Shown here: positions 1 through 7,023 of the stretch, piece after piece | Layout of the letters: each line of letters opens with the position of its first letter | Numbering within the stretch: the stretch's first letter is position 1 | Assembly (NCBI GenBank): GCA_018652925.1 | Contig: JABIBH010000253.1 | Span: 1 to 7,967, forward strand | DNA length: 7,967 nt | Direction: 5' to 3' | From: a bacterium | GTDB taxonomy: Bacteria; Krumholzibacteriota; Krumholzibacteriia; LZORAL124-64-63 | Position numbers and translations under genes: made by a program | Notes under the pieces: generated by a model | Told to the model about the DNA's origin: nothing | What the model saw: only the letters and a program-made list of their open reading frames with translations | Database searches by the model: none

Positions 1-3000
1 CTTGCTGGAGCGGCGCGACAATGGTTGCTGTCTCAGGGGTGGATTGATGACCAGGGGATAGGAACATTGCCTGGCCTGCCTGCGCCTCCAACTGCAGATC
101 TGCCTGAGAACTGGAATCGAAAAAGAGCCAGATTTGCAATCGGTAAACAGGATAATTTCTGGTATAAGGAATTGCGTGGAGTAACTCAGCAAAGAGAGAT
201 TGGAAATTTATCTGAATGGTTGCTTTATGTCAGCGAATCGGCGCCACCATTTGGTGCAGCAGTTTTGGACTGTTTGCCAGCCACTGGACTATCGACAATT
301 TCTGAAGGCGAATACTTTGGATATTGTCCTGCTATTATTTGGGCAACTCCAACGCAACTGGTCTCAACGCACAACAGGGAAAAGCTTCTCTTCATGAAGC
401 CCAGTTCTATTTATATGAGTGATTTGAGACAGTGGTTGCCACCTCAGCCGATTGCAGGGGCCAGAGCTGGACAAGCACTACATCATCTGTTGAAGTATCC
501 CGATTGCAGGATAACTGCTGTTGCATCAACTTTGCCGGAACCGTGGCGTAAGCATTTTGCTGATTCATGGAAAACTGAATTTACTGCCGATGGATTGTTT
601 GTTGATCAATTTGATGACAGTTCGCAACTGAATGCAATTGAACATGGTCTTAACCCTGTCGCGGTTGGAAGGTTCACTACTCCGGAAGTTGAATGCCGTG
701 AATGTGGATTGGCAACCAGAATTGATAATTTTGGTCAGGCCTGTCCTGGATGTGGATTAAGTATCGGAAGATGGATTTCCCCTGCTCAAAAAACAGAATT
801 TTTCAGTGAATTATTGCGATTGAAAATTGCAGCGATTCAAGAACGTTTTGTGCAACGACAGGGTGTGCCGCTGTGCCTCTGGGTAACTCCTTTACAGTGG
901 GATAGTGTTGAACCGATTTTAAATAATCTGAAGATCAGTTACAAAATACAAACCGACAGAACTCTTGACGAGTCCACTACAACTGACCCCTGGCTGATTT
1001 GCATAACAGGTCAAATTGTTGATTCGCCTGTAGAATGTCAACATGCCTTGCTTTGGTTGCCTGATGACGAACAGGAATTGTTGACTTTCAGGATAAAGGT
1101 TGCCGGTGAAGTCTGTCTCTGGTTCCATCCTTTGGAATTTGAATCAACAGCAGCAGCAAATGACCCTGAGTGGGTCAGTCTGCATACTGATCGCTATCGA
1201 CATCTGTTGTCGTGCCTGCATACACCTCCCGGATTGTCATCCAAGTGGATATGGGATAGTTGTATTACTTCCAGGCCTGCATCTATTCTGACCGGACTGC
1301 CAGCTGAGGTTGTCAGCCGATCGCTTGAAGTGGCATCGTGGATTATGCCTGTGGCATTTAATTTGAAAGAAATTTCAGGTACAAATGATCATCTGGAACT
1401 TCGAATGTCGATGGGTGAGATTCAACAACGATGCGGCAGATTGCAGGAGACAATCAAAAAAGTGCTGCCTGCAATGTTTGCTACGGTCAGACGTGGTACT
1501 TCAGGCAGAATGAATTTATGTGCTATGCCTCTGGAAGTTGAGCCCGATGATCTTGCATGGCTGGACAGGTTCCTGCTTGCATCTTCTTTGACTCTTGCTA
1601 CTCATGACTCCAGCGATGAGCTTCTCTTCTGTGGAGATGGCGGAATTATTTTTTCTCCATTACGGCATATTGGTTACCTGGGCAGCCCTGGCGCAGTAGT
1701 TGATGCTCTGCTTTTACAGCTTGAAACATTTTTGGCATTTACTGAATCGTTTGTCAGCGGAGATATGGACGCAGCACGTTTAGCTCTGGGTGATGAAGTG
1801 ATTGATACTGGTGTCTTGCTTGGGGTCTGGCGGCTACTGGACAGTACTCGGAAATCGACTGTTGCTTTGGTTGAGCCTGAGCAGTGGCAGCAACTGGACG
1901 ATGAAAAAACAATGGCAGCAGGTATTTTGCTTGCAGACCTTTCCAGAGAACAAATCCAATGGCATCAGAGATTAACCAACGCATGGCGAGCTGGTTTCAT
2001 GGAAGATGTACTACCGGAATTGTCTGAAAAAAGAACGCAAGATGAAGAGCAATTAATTTGTGAAATTGGCAATCAATATTCTCGGGAACTTACAAGTTTC
2101 CTTTGCCGATTGGAGACTGGCCAAGTTGTATTGCGTGGAAGGTCAGGAAGCTGCAGAGTCGATTCCCTGATAATTGGGCTTCGAGAAGCTATCTACAATG
2201 GCCTGCCAGTAAATGCAATATCGGTTCATTCTCCAGACACAAGTAGTGCTACAGCTTTCCACATGTCGTGGCGCAAAGCGTTGCCTGGATATTCCATCCC
2301 CGCAATTTCGGTTTGTGGTCGTGAAGAATGGGTTGGAGAGATACCATCCGAAGGTGCAGTTGCAATTCAACCTCGAGAGGAAGTTGCAGTTATTCTCGAA
2401 ACCCAGAACATGGATACACTTGATCGGTATCGTATTGCTCAACGGTTTAAAAATGGTCGAGTGATTTCAGTTTATGATCCGATGCTTGCAACTGAAGAGT
2501 GGGAGCACATGTTCCTGACTACTCCATCTGATCATGAAATTATTGACTTCAATGATAAAGCTAAAATATCACGGCAAGTAAATGAAAGTATTGAAGAATT
2601 TCTCAGCATTAATAAATTGGAACCCTCCAACAGTGATTGGAAACACCTTGATGGTGGCTCATCTGTTTCTCACCTGACATCCAATATGGACGAGGCGATT
2701 CTAGATATTACAAATAGCTGTTCCGGTGGCGTTGCAATAGTTGCACCTCTTGTTGCAGATATTGAATATCTCGGCCGGGGCCTTGCTCAGCAGGGATGGC
2801 ACGCGGTATTCAATGAAGAACTCGATTACTTGTTACTGCCAGGTGTGCTGGAATTTATTGCTGCTGCATTTGATCTTGTTGCTGCTGAAGACAAGCCCAG
2901 TATTTTGGAACCGTTATTGCCACCTTCTGCAAAGGAAAGTTATCGTCGATGGTATTCTGGTGGAGACGTTTCAACTATTCTGACCGTTTCTGACATGATG

Positions 3001-3372
3001 AATTCTGCAGGCAGATCCTCTTGGTCCAAATCCTTGTTCGATGACCCTGCCTGTCGACAACGTATTGAGCGAATTGTTGCCGATGCTGGTAGAGAGCCGT
3101 TGGACCGATTTGTTTCCCGACCACTATTTGCTGCATGGAGACAGGAAGTTTCATCTCTGCCGGGGGTGAGCAAAGCTGAAAACAGTGAACAAGTTGCCAG
3201 GTTGATGACAACTGATGAGATCTCAACTGTTTCAACAGATACGCTTGCATATTTATGCAGAGGAAGTGAACCCTCTACGATTCATTATAAAGTTATCTGC
3301 AGGGCAAAGAATAATCTGAAGGTTTATTACCAGGAGAGATCGCCACTTGCAAAAGATATCCAGGAAGATTAA
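1..3372 (+). CDS. Large zinc-ribbon protein with a degenerate UvrD-like (SF1) helicase C-terminus, 5'-partial
   Basis: The frame is open from base 1 with no convincing start inside the window, so the gene begins upstream and at least 1123 residues are visible. A TTG at base 25 is an in-frame codon with no ribosome binding site, so I do not treat it as the start. Counting codons from base 1, a zinc ribbon CxxC-x12-CxxC sits at residues 232, 235, 248 and 251. From about residue 708 the order of elements follows an SF1A helicase. A P-loop-like GRSGSCRVD (713-721) has Arg where the Walker A lysine should be. VILETQNMD (797-805) stands in the DE..Q position. VISVYDP (821-827) is like motif III. 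A UvrD 2A-like block starts near 910, and CRAKNNL (1100-1106) resembles motif VI. Known family members use these motifs to bind and hydrolyse ATP, so I infer an ATPase-dead, possibly structural or nuclease-partner protein, as AddB or RecC relatives can be. The family call is moderate and the function is unknown. It converges on the DUF2062 gene with overlapping stops. Confidence 0.6.
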   Translation, partial: LAGAARQWLLSQGWIDDQGIGTLPGLPAPPTADLPENWNRKRARFAIGKQDNFWYKELRGVTQQREIGNLSEWLLYVSESAPPFGAAVLDCLPATGLSTISEGEYFGYCPAIIWATPTQLVSTHNREKLLFMKPSSIYMSDLRQWLPPQPIAGARAGQALHHLLKYPDCRITAVASTLPEPWRKHFADSWKTEFTADGLFVDQFDDSSQLNAIEHGLNPVAVGRFTTPEVECRECGLATRIDNFGQACPGCGLSIGRWISPAQKTEFFSELLRLKIAAIQERFVQRQGVPLCLWVTPLQWDSVEPILNNLKISYKIQTDRTLDESTTTDPWLICITGQIVDSPVECQHALLWLPDDEQELLTFRIKVAGEVCLWFHPLEFESTAAANDPEWVSLHTDRYRHLLSCLHTPPGLSSKWIWDSCITSRPASILTGLPAEVVSRSLEVASWIMPVAFNLKEISGTNDHLELRMSMGEIQQRCGRLQETIKKVLPAMFATVRRGTSGRMNLCAMPLEVEPDDLAWLDRFLLASSLTLATHDSSDELLFCGDGGIIFSPLRHIGYLGSPGAVVDALLLQLETFLAFTESFVSGDMDAARLALGDEVIDTGVLLGVWRLLDSTRKSTVALVEPEQWQQLDDEKTMAAGILLADLSREQIQWHQRLTNAWRAGFMEDVLPELSEKRTQDEEQLICEIGNQYSRELTSFLCRLETGQVVLRGRSGSCRVDSLIIGLREAIYNGLPVNAISVHSPDTSSATAFHMSWRKALPGYSIPAISVCGREEWVGEIPSEGAVAIQPREEVAVILETQNMDTLDRYRIAQRFKNGRVISVYDPMLATEEWEHMFLTTPSDHEIIDFNDKAKISRQVNESIEEFLSINKLEPSNSDWKHLDGGSSVSHLTSNMDEAILDITNSCSGGVAIVAPLVADIEYLGRGLAQQGWHAVFNEELDYLLLPGVLEFIAAAFDLVAAEDKPSILEPLLPPSAKESYRRWYSGGDVSTILTVSDMMNSAGRSSWSKSLFDDPACRQRIERIVADAGREPLDRFVSRPLFAAWRQEVSSLPGVSKAENSEQVARLMTTDEISTVSTDTLAYLCRGSEPSTIHYKVICRAKNNLKVYYQERSPLAKDIQED

Positions 3373-3818
3373 GACCGATTCTTTCGCCATCGATTTATTG
3401 TAAAAAATGAAATACCATAAACAATTATTCCGACAATAATCCCGACAGGAATTGAGCCCAACCAAGCCTCCAGATATACCTCACCAAGAAGCTCAAAAAG
3501 TTCTTTAGCGCTTTGATCTGCAGCTAGCCAGTCGGGATATTCTTTTCCAACCATCCAGAGTCCAACTTTAATATCGAGGATAGTCAGCGGAATCAGGGAA
3601 AGTGGATTGGAAACGTTGGAACCAACAAAAGCGGCGAGTCGGTTTACCCGGAACAGGAATGCCAGGCCAAGTGCCATCCAAGTGTGAACTCCAACAATAG
3701 GAGTTGGCGCAATGAATGCCCCCAGTGCCATAGCCAGCGACAGGTTATGAGTTGAGTGGTCTGAACCTGCCAGTGCAGGCAGTACATTTTTCCAGCCCGG
3801 CCAGTCCGGTCGTTTCAT
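3369..3818 (-). CDS. DUF2062 family integral membrane protein
   Basis: A 149-residue hydrophobic protein with the DUF2062 signature: a short polar N-terminus, then a membrane segment with GAFIAPTPIVGVHT (residues 33-46), then RVNRLAAFVGSNVSNPLS (57-74). The family is recognised by this small-residue/proline helix followed by an Asn-Pro motif. Predicted membrane segments lie at roughly 26-57, 63-85 and 118-140, with a basic C-terminal tail (RWRKNRS) that probably faces the cytoplasm. The biochemical role of the family is not established; members are often found beside glycosyltransferases or cell-envelope genes, but no such gene is adjacent here. The ATG at 3816-3818 is supported by an AAGGAAAG ribosome binding site a few bases upstream. 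The gene is divergent from tryptophanase across 95 bases and convergent with the large upstream gene, overlapping it by four bases. It is therefore probably monocistronic. Confidence 0.85.
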   Translation of the reverse strand: MKRPDWPGWKNVLPALAGSDHSTHNLSLAMALGAFIAPTPIVGVHTWMALGLAFLFRVNRLAAFVGSNVSNPLSLIPLTILDIKVGLWMVGKEYPDWLAADQSAKELFELLGEVYLEAWLGSIPVGIIVGIIVYGISFFTINRWRKNRS

Positions 3819-3847
3819 TTTGTCTTTCCTTGTACAGTTGCTGGTCG

Positions 3848-3880
3848 ATGGTTATCTTGTCCATGATACTGAATAACCAT
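3848..3880. promoter_or_regulatory. Perfect inverted repeat in the divergent promoter region (candidate operator)
   Basis: ATGGTTAT at 3848-3855 is the exact reverse complement of ATAACCAT at 3873-3880, with 17 bases between. The pair lies centrally in the 95-base gap between the divergent DUF2062 and tryptophanase genes, 33 bases before the tryptophanase start codon. Position and symmetry fit a regulator-binding site covering both promoters, but a weak RNA hairpin or chance is possible. A poor -35-like TTGTCC (3857-3862) with a weak TAACAG (3880-3885) at 17-base spacing overlaps it; I do not call that promoter with confidence. Confidence 0.35.
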
Positions 3881-3901
3881 AACAGTTTAAGCTAGGACTC
3901 T

Positions 3902-3908
3902 GAAGGAG
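3902..3908 (+). promoter_or_regulatory. Ribosome binding site of tryptophanase
   Basis: GAAGGAG is a near-perfect Shine-Dalgarno sequence five bases before the ATG at 3914. It fixes the tryptophanase start and predicts strong translation. Confidence 0.85.
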
Positions 3909-3913
3909 AAAAA

Positions 3914-5311
3914 ATGAATCTGCCGTTTGTACCTTACCGCATTAAAGTTGTCGAAAAAGTTCGCAAGGTAAGTAGAGAAGAGCGCACAGAGCTTCTTGTT
4001 AAGGCTGGTTACAATCTGTTTGGAATCCCTGCGGATTCTATTTATGTAGACTTGCTTACTGATAGTGGTACTTCTGCAATGAGCGATGCCCAATGGGGCG
4101 CTTTGATGCAAGGCGACGAATCATACGCAGGCAGTAAAAACTATTTTGATTTTGAAAAAACAATTAGAGGCATTTTTGGTTACAAGCATGTAATCCCAAC
4201 TCACCAGGGGCGTGTTGCTGAAAATCTGCTTTTCTCAACTTTGTTGACAAAGGAATCTGTGGTTCCAAATAATATTCACTTTGACACTACTCGTGCAAAT
4301 GTTGAATACAAAGGGGCCAAGGCTTTGGATTGTGTTATTGATGAAGGGCTTGACCCGGAAATCGATCACCCATTTAAAGGCAACATGGACCTGGCAAAGC
4401 TTGATGCAGCGTTTGAAAAATATGGCAATGAACGAATCCCATTTGTGATGTTGACCATCACAAATAATAGTGGCGGCGGGCAGCCTGTCGCACTGGCAAA
4501 TATCAAAGAAGTGAGCAGCTGGTGCAAAGAACGTAACTTGCCACTGATTTTCGATGCCTGTCGTTTTGCAGAGAATGCCTGGTTCATAAAACAACGTGAA
4601 GATGGCCAGCAACAGCGAACAGTCGCAGAAATTTCTGCTGAAGTATTTTCATATGGCGATGGCTGTACAATGAGTGCCAAGAAAGATGCCCTGGTAAATA
4701 TTGGTGGCTTCCTCTGCTTGAATAACGATGAATGGGCTGAGAAAATAACCAATCTCCTGATTCTGATCGAGGGTTTCCGAACTTACGGTGGCCTTGCTGG
4801 ACGCGACCTTGCTGCAGTAGCTCAAGGCCTGCGCGAAGTTCTTGATGAAGATTATCTGGAATACAGGATTGGCCAGGTTCGTCGGATGGGCGAGTTGATG
4901 GAAGAGCGTGGTGTTCCAATTCTGAAACCTATTGGTGGTCATGCAGTCTACGTCGATGCAAAAAGAATGCTTCCGCATATTCCTCAATCAAAATTCCCTG
5001 CTCAGGCTCTGGCCTGTGCATTGTATCTTGAGGGTGGAGTTCGTGGTGTTGAAATTGGCAGTTTGATGTTCGCAGCAAAAGATTCTGACAGCGGCGAGAT
5101 GGTATATCCAGCAATGGAACTTGTGCGCCTTGCTATTCCAAGAAGAGTTTATACTGAAACTCACCTGGCATTTGTTGCCGACGTATGTGTAAACTTGATG
5201 TCGATGGGCGACAAGTTGCAAGGGCTTGAAATTGTCAAGGAAGCTCCGGTTCTGCGGCACTTTACAGCAAAACTGAAACCGGTAAATGGTGGCAATTTAA
5301 TCAGTGAGTAA
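3914..5311 (+). CDS. tnaA: Tryptophanase (L-tryptophan indole-lyase, EC 4.1.99.1)
   Basis: A 465-residue cytosolic PLP enzyme of the beta-eliminating lyase family (fold type I aminotransferase superfamily), normal length for TnaA (471 in E. coli). It splits L-tryptophan into indole, pyruvate and ammonia. Conserved residues visible include LLTDSGT (47-53), Tyr71 in DESYAG, Arg100 in THQGR, Asn185, Asp214 and Arg217 in FDACR (PLP-ring and phosphate contacts), Lys257 in SAKKD (the PLP Schiff-base lysine) and Arg405 in RLAIPRR (substrate carboxylate). Three positions separate tryptophanase from tyrosine phenol-lyase, and all read as tryptophanase: Asp124 (FDTT), Ile381 (VEIGS; Arg in the phenol-lyase) and His449 (LRHFTAKL; Phe in the phenol-lyase). 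Much of the remaining sequence looks closer to tyrosine phenol-lyase. No Trp-containing TnaC-type leader or tryptophan permease gene is beside it. It is coupled to the next gene. Confidence 0.93.
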   Translation: MNLPFVPYRIKVVEKVRKVSREERTELLVKAGYNLFGIPADSIYVDLLTDSGTSAMSDAQWGALMQGDESYAGSKNYFDFEKTIRGIFGYKHVIPTHQGRVAENLLFSTLLTKESVVPNNIHFDTTRANVEYKGAKALDCVIDEGLDPEIDHPFKGNMDLAKLDAAFEKYGNERIPFVMLTITNNSGGGQPVALANIKEVSSWCKERNLPLIFDACRFAENAWFIKQREDGQQQRTVAEISAEVFSYGDGCTMSAKKDALVNIGGFLCLNNDEWAEKITNLLILIEGFRTYGGLAGRDLAAVAQGLREVLDEDYLEYRIGQVRRMGELMEERGVPILKPIGGHAVYVDAKRMLPHIPQSKFPAQALACALYLEGGVRGVEIGSLMFAAKDSDSGEMVYPAMELVRLAIPRRVYTETHLAFVADVCVNLMSMGDKLQGLEIVKEAPVLRHFTAKLKPVNGGNLISE

Positions 5312-5921
5312 TTTGATGTCTGACAGCCAGGTAATTATCAGTGGCCTTGAAGGTAAGCTCAGCGATGAGGTTTTTGCTGTGGCCACCAAGGCTGTTCGGC
5401 ACCTCAACTTGTCTGGTTTGATAGACTGTGTAGAAATAGTATTTGATGATATAGAGCCAGGCCGACAACCCTGGCTCTCTTTTAATAATCCAAAATATCC
5501 TGTAATATGGGCTCATGCTGGTGACTTGTCAGAACTGCCCGCTGAGCAGCAATATGCATGGGAGTTGTCTGAACTCAAACACAACGCTGATAATATTGAA
5601 ATGAATTCAACATCAATCTCAAGATTCATCTATCATCAATTATTAGTCTTGAGAGATTTGCTTGATGGCAGTGTTGTTCTTCAGGATGATATGCCTGAAT
5701 CTCTGCAGCAGAGTTGGTCTATATCAGTTGATGGCAGATTGCAGCAGATGGGTTTTCCGGGGTATTCTGCAGCTGAATGCAGACGCAGATTCTATCGAAA
5801 ATATTCCACTACAGGTGTGTTGTTACCGATACATTGGGAAACATTTCGGGAGCTGTGGGACACTGAAGATGTGAATATCGATATCCTGAAAGATGCTTGT
5901 TCCAGGCTGCCAATAATTTGA
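5304..5921 (+). CDS. Unrecognised protein translationally coupled to tryptophanase
   Basis: I do not recognise this 205-residue soluble protein; it has no signal peptide or membrane segment. Two starts are possible: GTG at 5304, overlapping the tryptophanase stop by eight bases, or ATG at 5316, four bases after that stop (201 residues). I favour the ATG, which has a weak GTGAG sequence seven bases upstream. Either arrangement suggests translational coupling and one mRNA. Visible features (GTG numbering) are a mixed N-terminal half; a helix with YHQLLVLRDLLDG (110-122); SVDGRLQQMGFPG (141-153); a basic CRRRFYRKY stretch (159-167); and LLPIHWETFRELW (173-185). The YHQLLVLRD helix faintly recalls a zincin HExxH helix, but the Glu and second His would be Gln and Val, so protease activity is not expected. 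Its role may relate to tryptophan or indole metabolism, but only gene order supports that. Confidence 0.75.
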   Translation: MSNLMSDSQVIISGLEGKLSDEVFAVATKAVRHLNLSGLIDCVEIVFDDIEPGRQPWLSFNNPKYPVIWAHAGDLSELPAEQQYAWELSELKHNADNIEMNSTSISRFIYHQLLVLRDLLDGSVVLQDDMPESLQQSWSISVDGRLQQMGFPGYSAAECRRRFYRKYSTTGVLLPIHWETFRELWDTEDVNIDILKDACSRLPII

Positions 5922-6000
5922 TTTGAGAAAACAATGCTCTGGTTCTTGCTTTTTTAGTAATAAATCGCCAGTTTCATTAAGGTTCAACTCATAATGCTAG

Positions 6001-6029
6001 TTGACCATATTAGTTCTAGGGGATAATAT
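6001..6029 (+). promoter_or_regulatory. Sigma70-like promoter of the lipoprotein gene
   Basis: A -35 box TTGACC (6001-6006) matches the consensus at five of six positions. It is followed by GATAATAT, which offers GATAAT at 6022-6027 (five of six, 15-base spacer) or TAATAT at 6024-6029 (four of six, 17-base spacer). Transcription would begin near 6033-6036, giving a leader of about 65 bases. This is the best promoter match I found by eye in the window. Confidence 0.6.
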
Positions 6030-6035
6030 TCCTGT

Positions 6036-6048
6036 CTGTTAAGAACAG
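6036..6048 (+). other. Small leader hairpin 1
   Basis: CTGTT (6036-6040) and AACAG (6044-6048) pair perfectly around an AAG loop, followed by four T residues. It would lie at the extreme 5' end of the lipoprotein mRNA. With only five pairs it is too weak to be called a terminator; a 5'-end stabilising stem is one possibility. Confidence 0.35.
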
Positions 6049-6056
6049 TTTTCTAT

Positions 6057-6073
6057 CACTGGTTAATCCAGTG
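6057..6073 (+). other. Leader hairpin 2, just upstream of the ribosome binding site
   Basis: CACTGG (6057-6062) and CCAGTG (6068-6073) pair perfectly around the loop TTAAT. The stem ends 13 bases before the Shine-Dalgarno sequence and does not cover it, so it would leave translation open while possibly protecting the mRNA or binding a factor. Confidence 0.4.
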
Positions 6074-6086
6074 CATTTTATACTCC

Positions 6087-6094
6087 AAGGGAGG
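6087..6094 (+). promoter_or_regulatory. Ribosome binding site that sets the lipoprotein start
   Basis: AAGGGAGG lies six bases before the ATG at 6101. An in-frame GTG at 6071 would put the ribosome binding site inside the gene and add ten residues ahead of the signal peptide, so it is rejected as start. Confidence 0.85.
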
Positions 6095-6100
6095 TTCTCG

Positions 6101-6973
6101 ATGTTTGCTGCTTTGAATCATGTGCGCCTGACAGTTCTGTTGATGGCTGCACTAGCCGTTTTTGGCTTAATCACCATTACCGGTTGCGGTGACGATGAAG
6201 TTATTGATCCTTTTGTCTACACCACAATGGCTCGTGTCATGGATGGAGACACTTTAAGCACAAACTTCCTATTCGAGATTGATACTCCTGAACTGGATTA
6301 TGTTGTAGGCGATGTTGCTATCGTTAAAGACGGTAACCGTATGGAATTCCTGGTCGGTCCTGATCTGGAAAATACGTATGCAAATTATGCCGATGGAAAA
6401 ATTGGTATTGAGAAAAGATTTGCTCACGGCGCAACTACAAGCCACATGTTCCTGATGCGTTCCCGCAATGGTGAGATGACAACACCTGTTGATTCAGTTG
6501 AGACTTATTCTCTGCCATCAATCTTCCAGGCGACAAAATCACAGATTGAAACTCCTGGCGCTCCGCTACCTGAATTCAGCTGGAATAAACCTAGTCGTAT
6601 CAAAGAGTTCTTGCCTGAGAATGAAGGCGATGCTCTGCTTAGTGTACAGTCCATGGTAAGTGTGTTTGTCAATGTTCCAAGACTTGATCTCTCTGAAGAA
6701 GCAGCTGCAGTTGCAGGCCCAGCAGATCGCGATTGGTATATCGTTTTCCCGGAGGCTTCATTCAAGGTTGTTAATTTGGATCCAGGCTCTGAGTACATGC
6801 TTAACTTGCTGCTTGCAAAGAACCTTCCTTTGATTGGTTCTTTCTCAGTTGTAAGTGTTGTTGATAGCTATAAAGATCGCAAAAAGACTCATGGCGACCT
6901 TGGTCATATCATGGGTGAGATGCAAATCAATTGGTTCAAGTATGCCAATACATTTGTTAATGCTACTGACTGA
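6101..6973 (+). CDS. Unrecognised secreted lipoprotein
   Basis: A 290-residue precursor with a type II signal peptide: a short N-region containing Arg9, a hydrophobic core (about residues 10-26) and the lipobox ITGC with the acylated Cys29. Cleavage would leave a mature 262-residue protein starting CGDDE. The residue after Cys is Gly, not Asp, which by the E. coli Lol rule favours the outer membrane; this is inference for an unknown species. The mature part is mixed polar and hydrophobic with no membrane segment, no cysteine besides Cys29 and no motif I recognise. Two segments look like extended, beta-rich structure: FLFEIDTPELDYVVGD (residues 58-73) and DWYIVFPEASFKVVNL (209-224). The gene has its own promoter, a leader with two hairpins and a strong terminator, so it appears to be an independent transcription unit. 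Binding, structural or adhesion roles are all possible; the function is unknown. Confidence 0.85.
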   Translation: MFAALNHVRLTVLLMAALAVFGLITITGCGDDEVIDPFVYTTMARVMDGDTLSTNFLFEIDTPELDYVVGDVAIVKDGNRMEFLVGPDLENTYANYADGKIGIEKRFAHGATTSHMFLMRSRNGEMTTPVDSVETYSLPSIFQATKSQIETPGAPLPEFSWNKPSRIKEFLPENEGDALLSVQSMVSVFVNVPRLDLSEEAAAVAGPADRDWYIVFPEASFKVVNLDPGSEYMLNLLLAKNLPLIGSFSVVSVVDSYKDRKKTHGDLGHIMGEMQINWFKYANTFVNATD

Positions 6974-6989
6974 TCCAGTCAAGTAATTC

Positions 6990-7023
6990 AAAAGAGGGCT
7001 TCCTTATGGAGGCCCTCTTTTTT
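6990..7023. terminator. Strong intrinsic terminator shared by two convergent genes
   Basis: Left arm 6990-7003 pairs with 7008-7021 over 14 positions with one G-U wobble (7000 with 7011) around the loop TTAT. On the plus strand the GC-rich core GAGGGC is followed by six T residues (7018-7023), ideal for stopping the lipoprotein transcript 16 bases after its stop codon. On the minus strand the same stem is followed by four T residues, so it should also terminate phosphofructokinase transcription. The phosphofructokinase stop codon (7022-7024) overlaps the T run. Confidence 0.9.

Noticed and set aside
25..27. TTG at 25 as the start of the large gene
   Set aside because: The frame is open back to base 1 and there is no ribosome binding site before it, so the gene most likely starts outside the window.
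3848..3895. A 15-codon reading frame (MVILSMIL...) just upstream of tryptophanase, resembling a TnaC leader peptide by position
   Set aside because: It has no tryptophan codon or terminal proline, no ribosome binding site, and its start lies within the inverted repeat, so a tryptophan-sensing leader is not supported.
4235..4987. Several long minus-strand open frames inside the tryptophanase gene
   Set aside because: They overlap a strongly conserved enzyme gene, show no recognisable protein features and lack ribosome binding sites; they are antisense shadows.
3914..5311. Annotation as tyrosine phenol-lyase
   Set aside because: The phenol-lyase-specific Arg at position 381 is Ile, and the 124 and 449 positions are the tryptophanase Asp and His.
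5922..5960. A six-T run after the tryptophanase operon, as a possible terminator
   Set aside because: No stable GC-rich stem precedes the T run, so I do not call an intrinsic terminator there.
6071..6100. GTG start at 6071 for the lipoprotein
   Set aside because: The strong ribosome binding site at 6087-6094 and the signal peptide layout both place the start at 6101; the GTG also lies in a hairpin arm.
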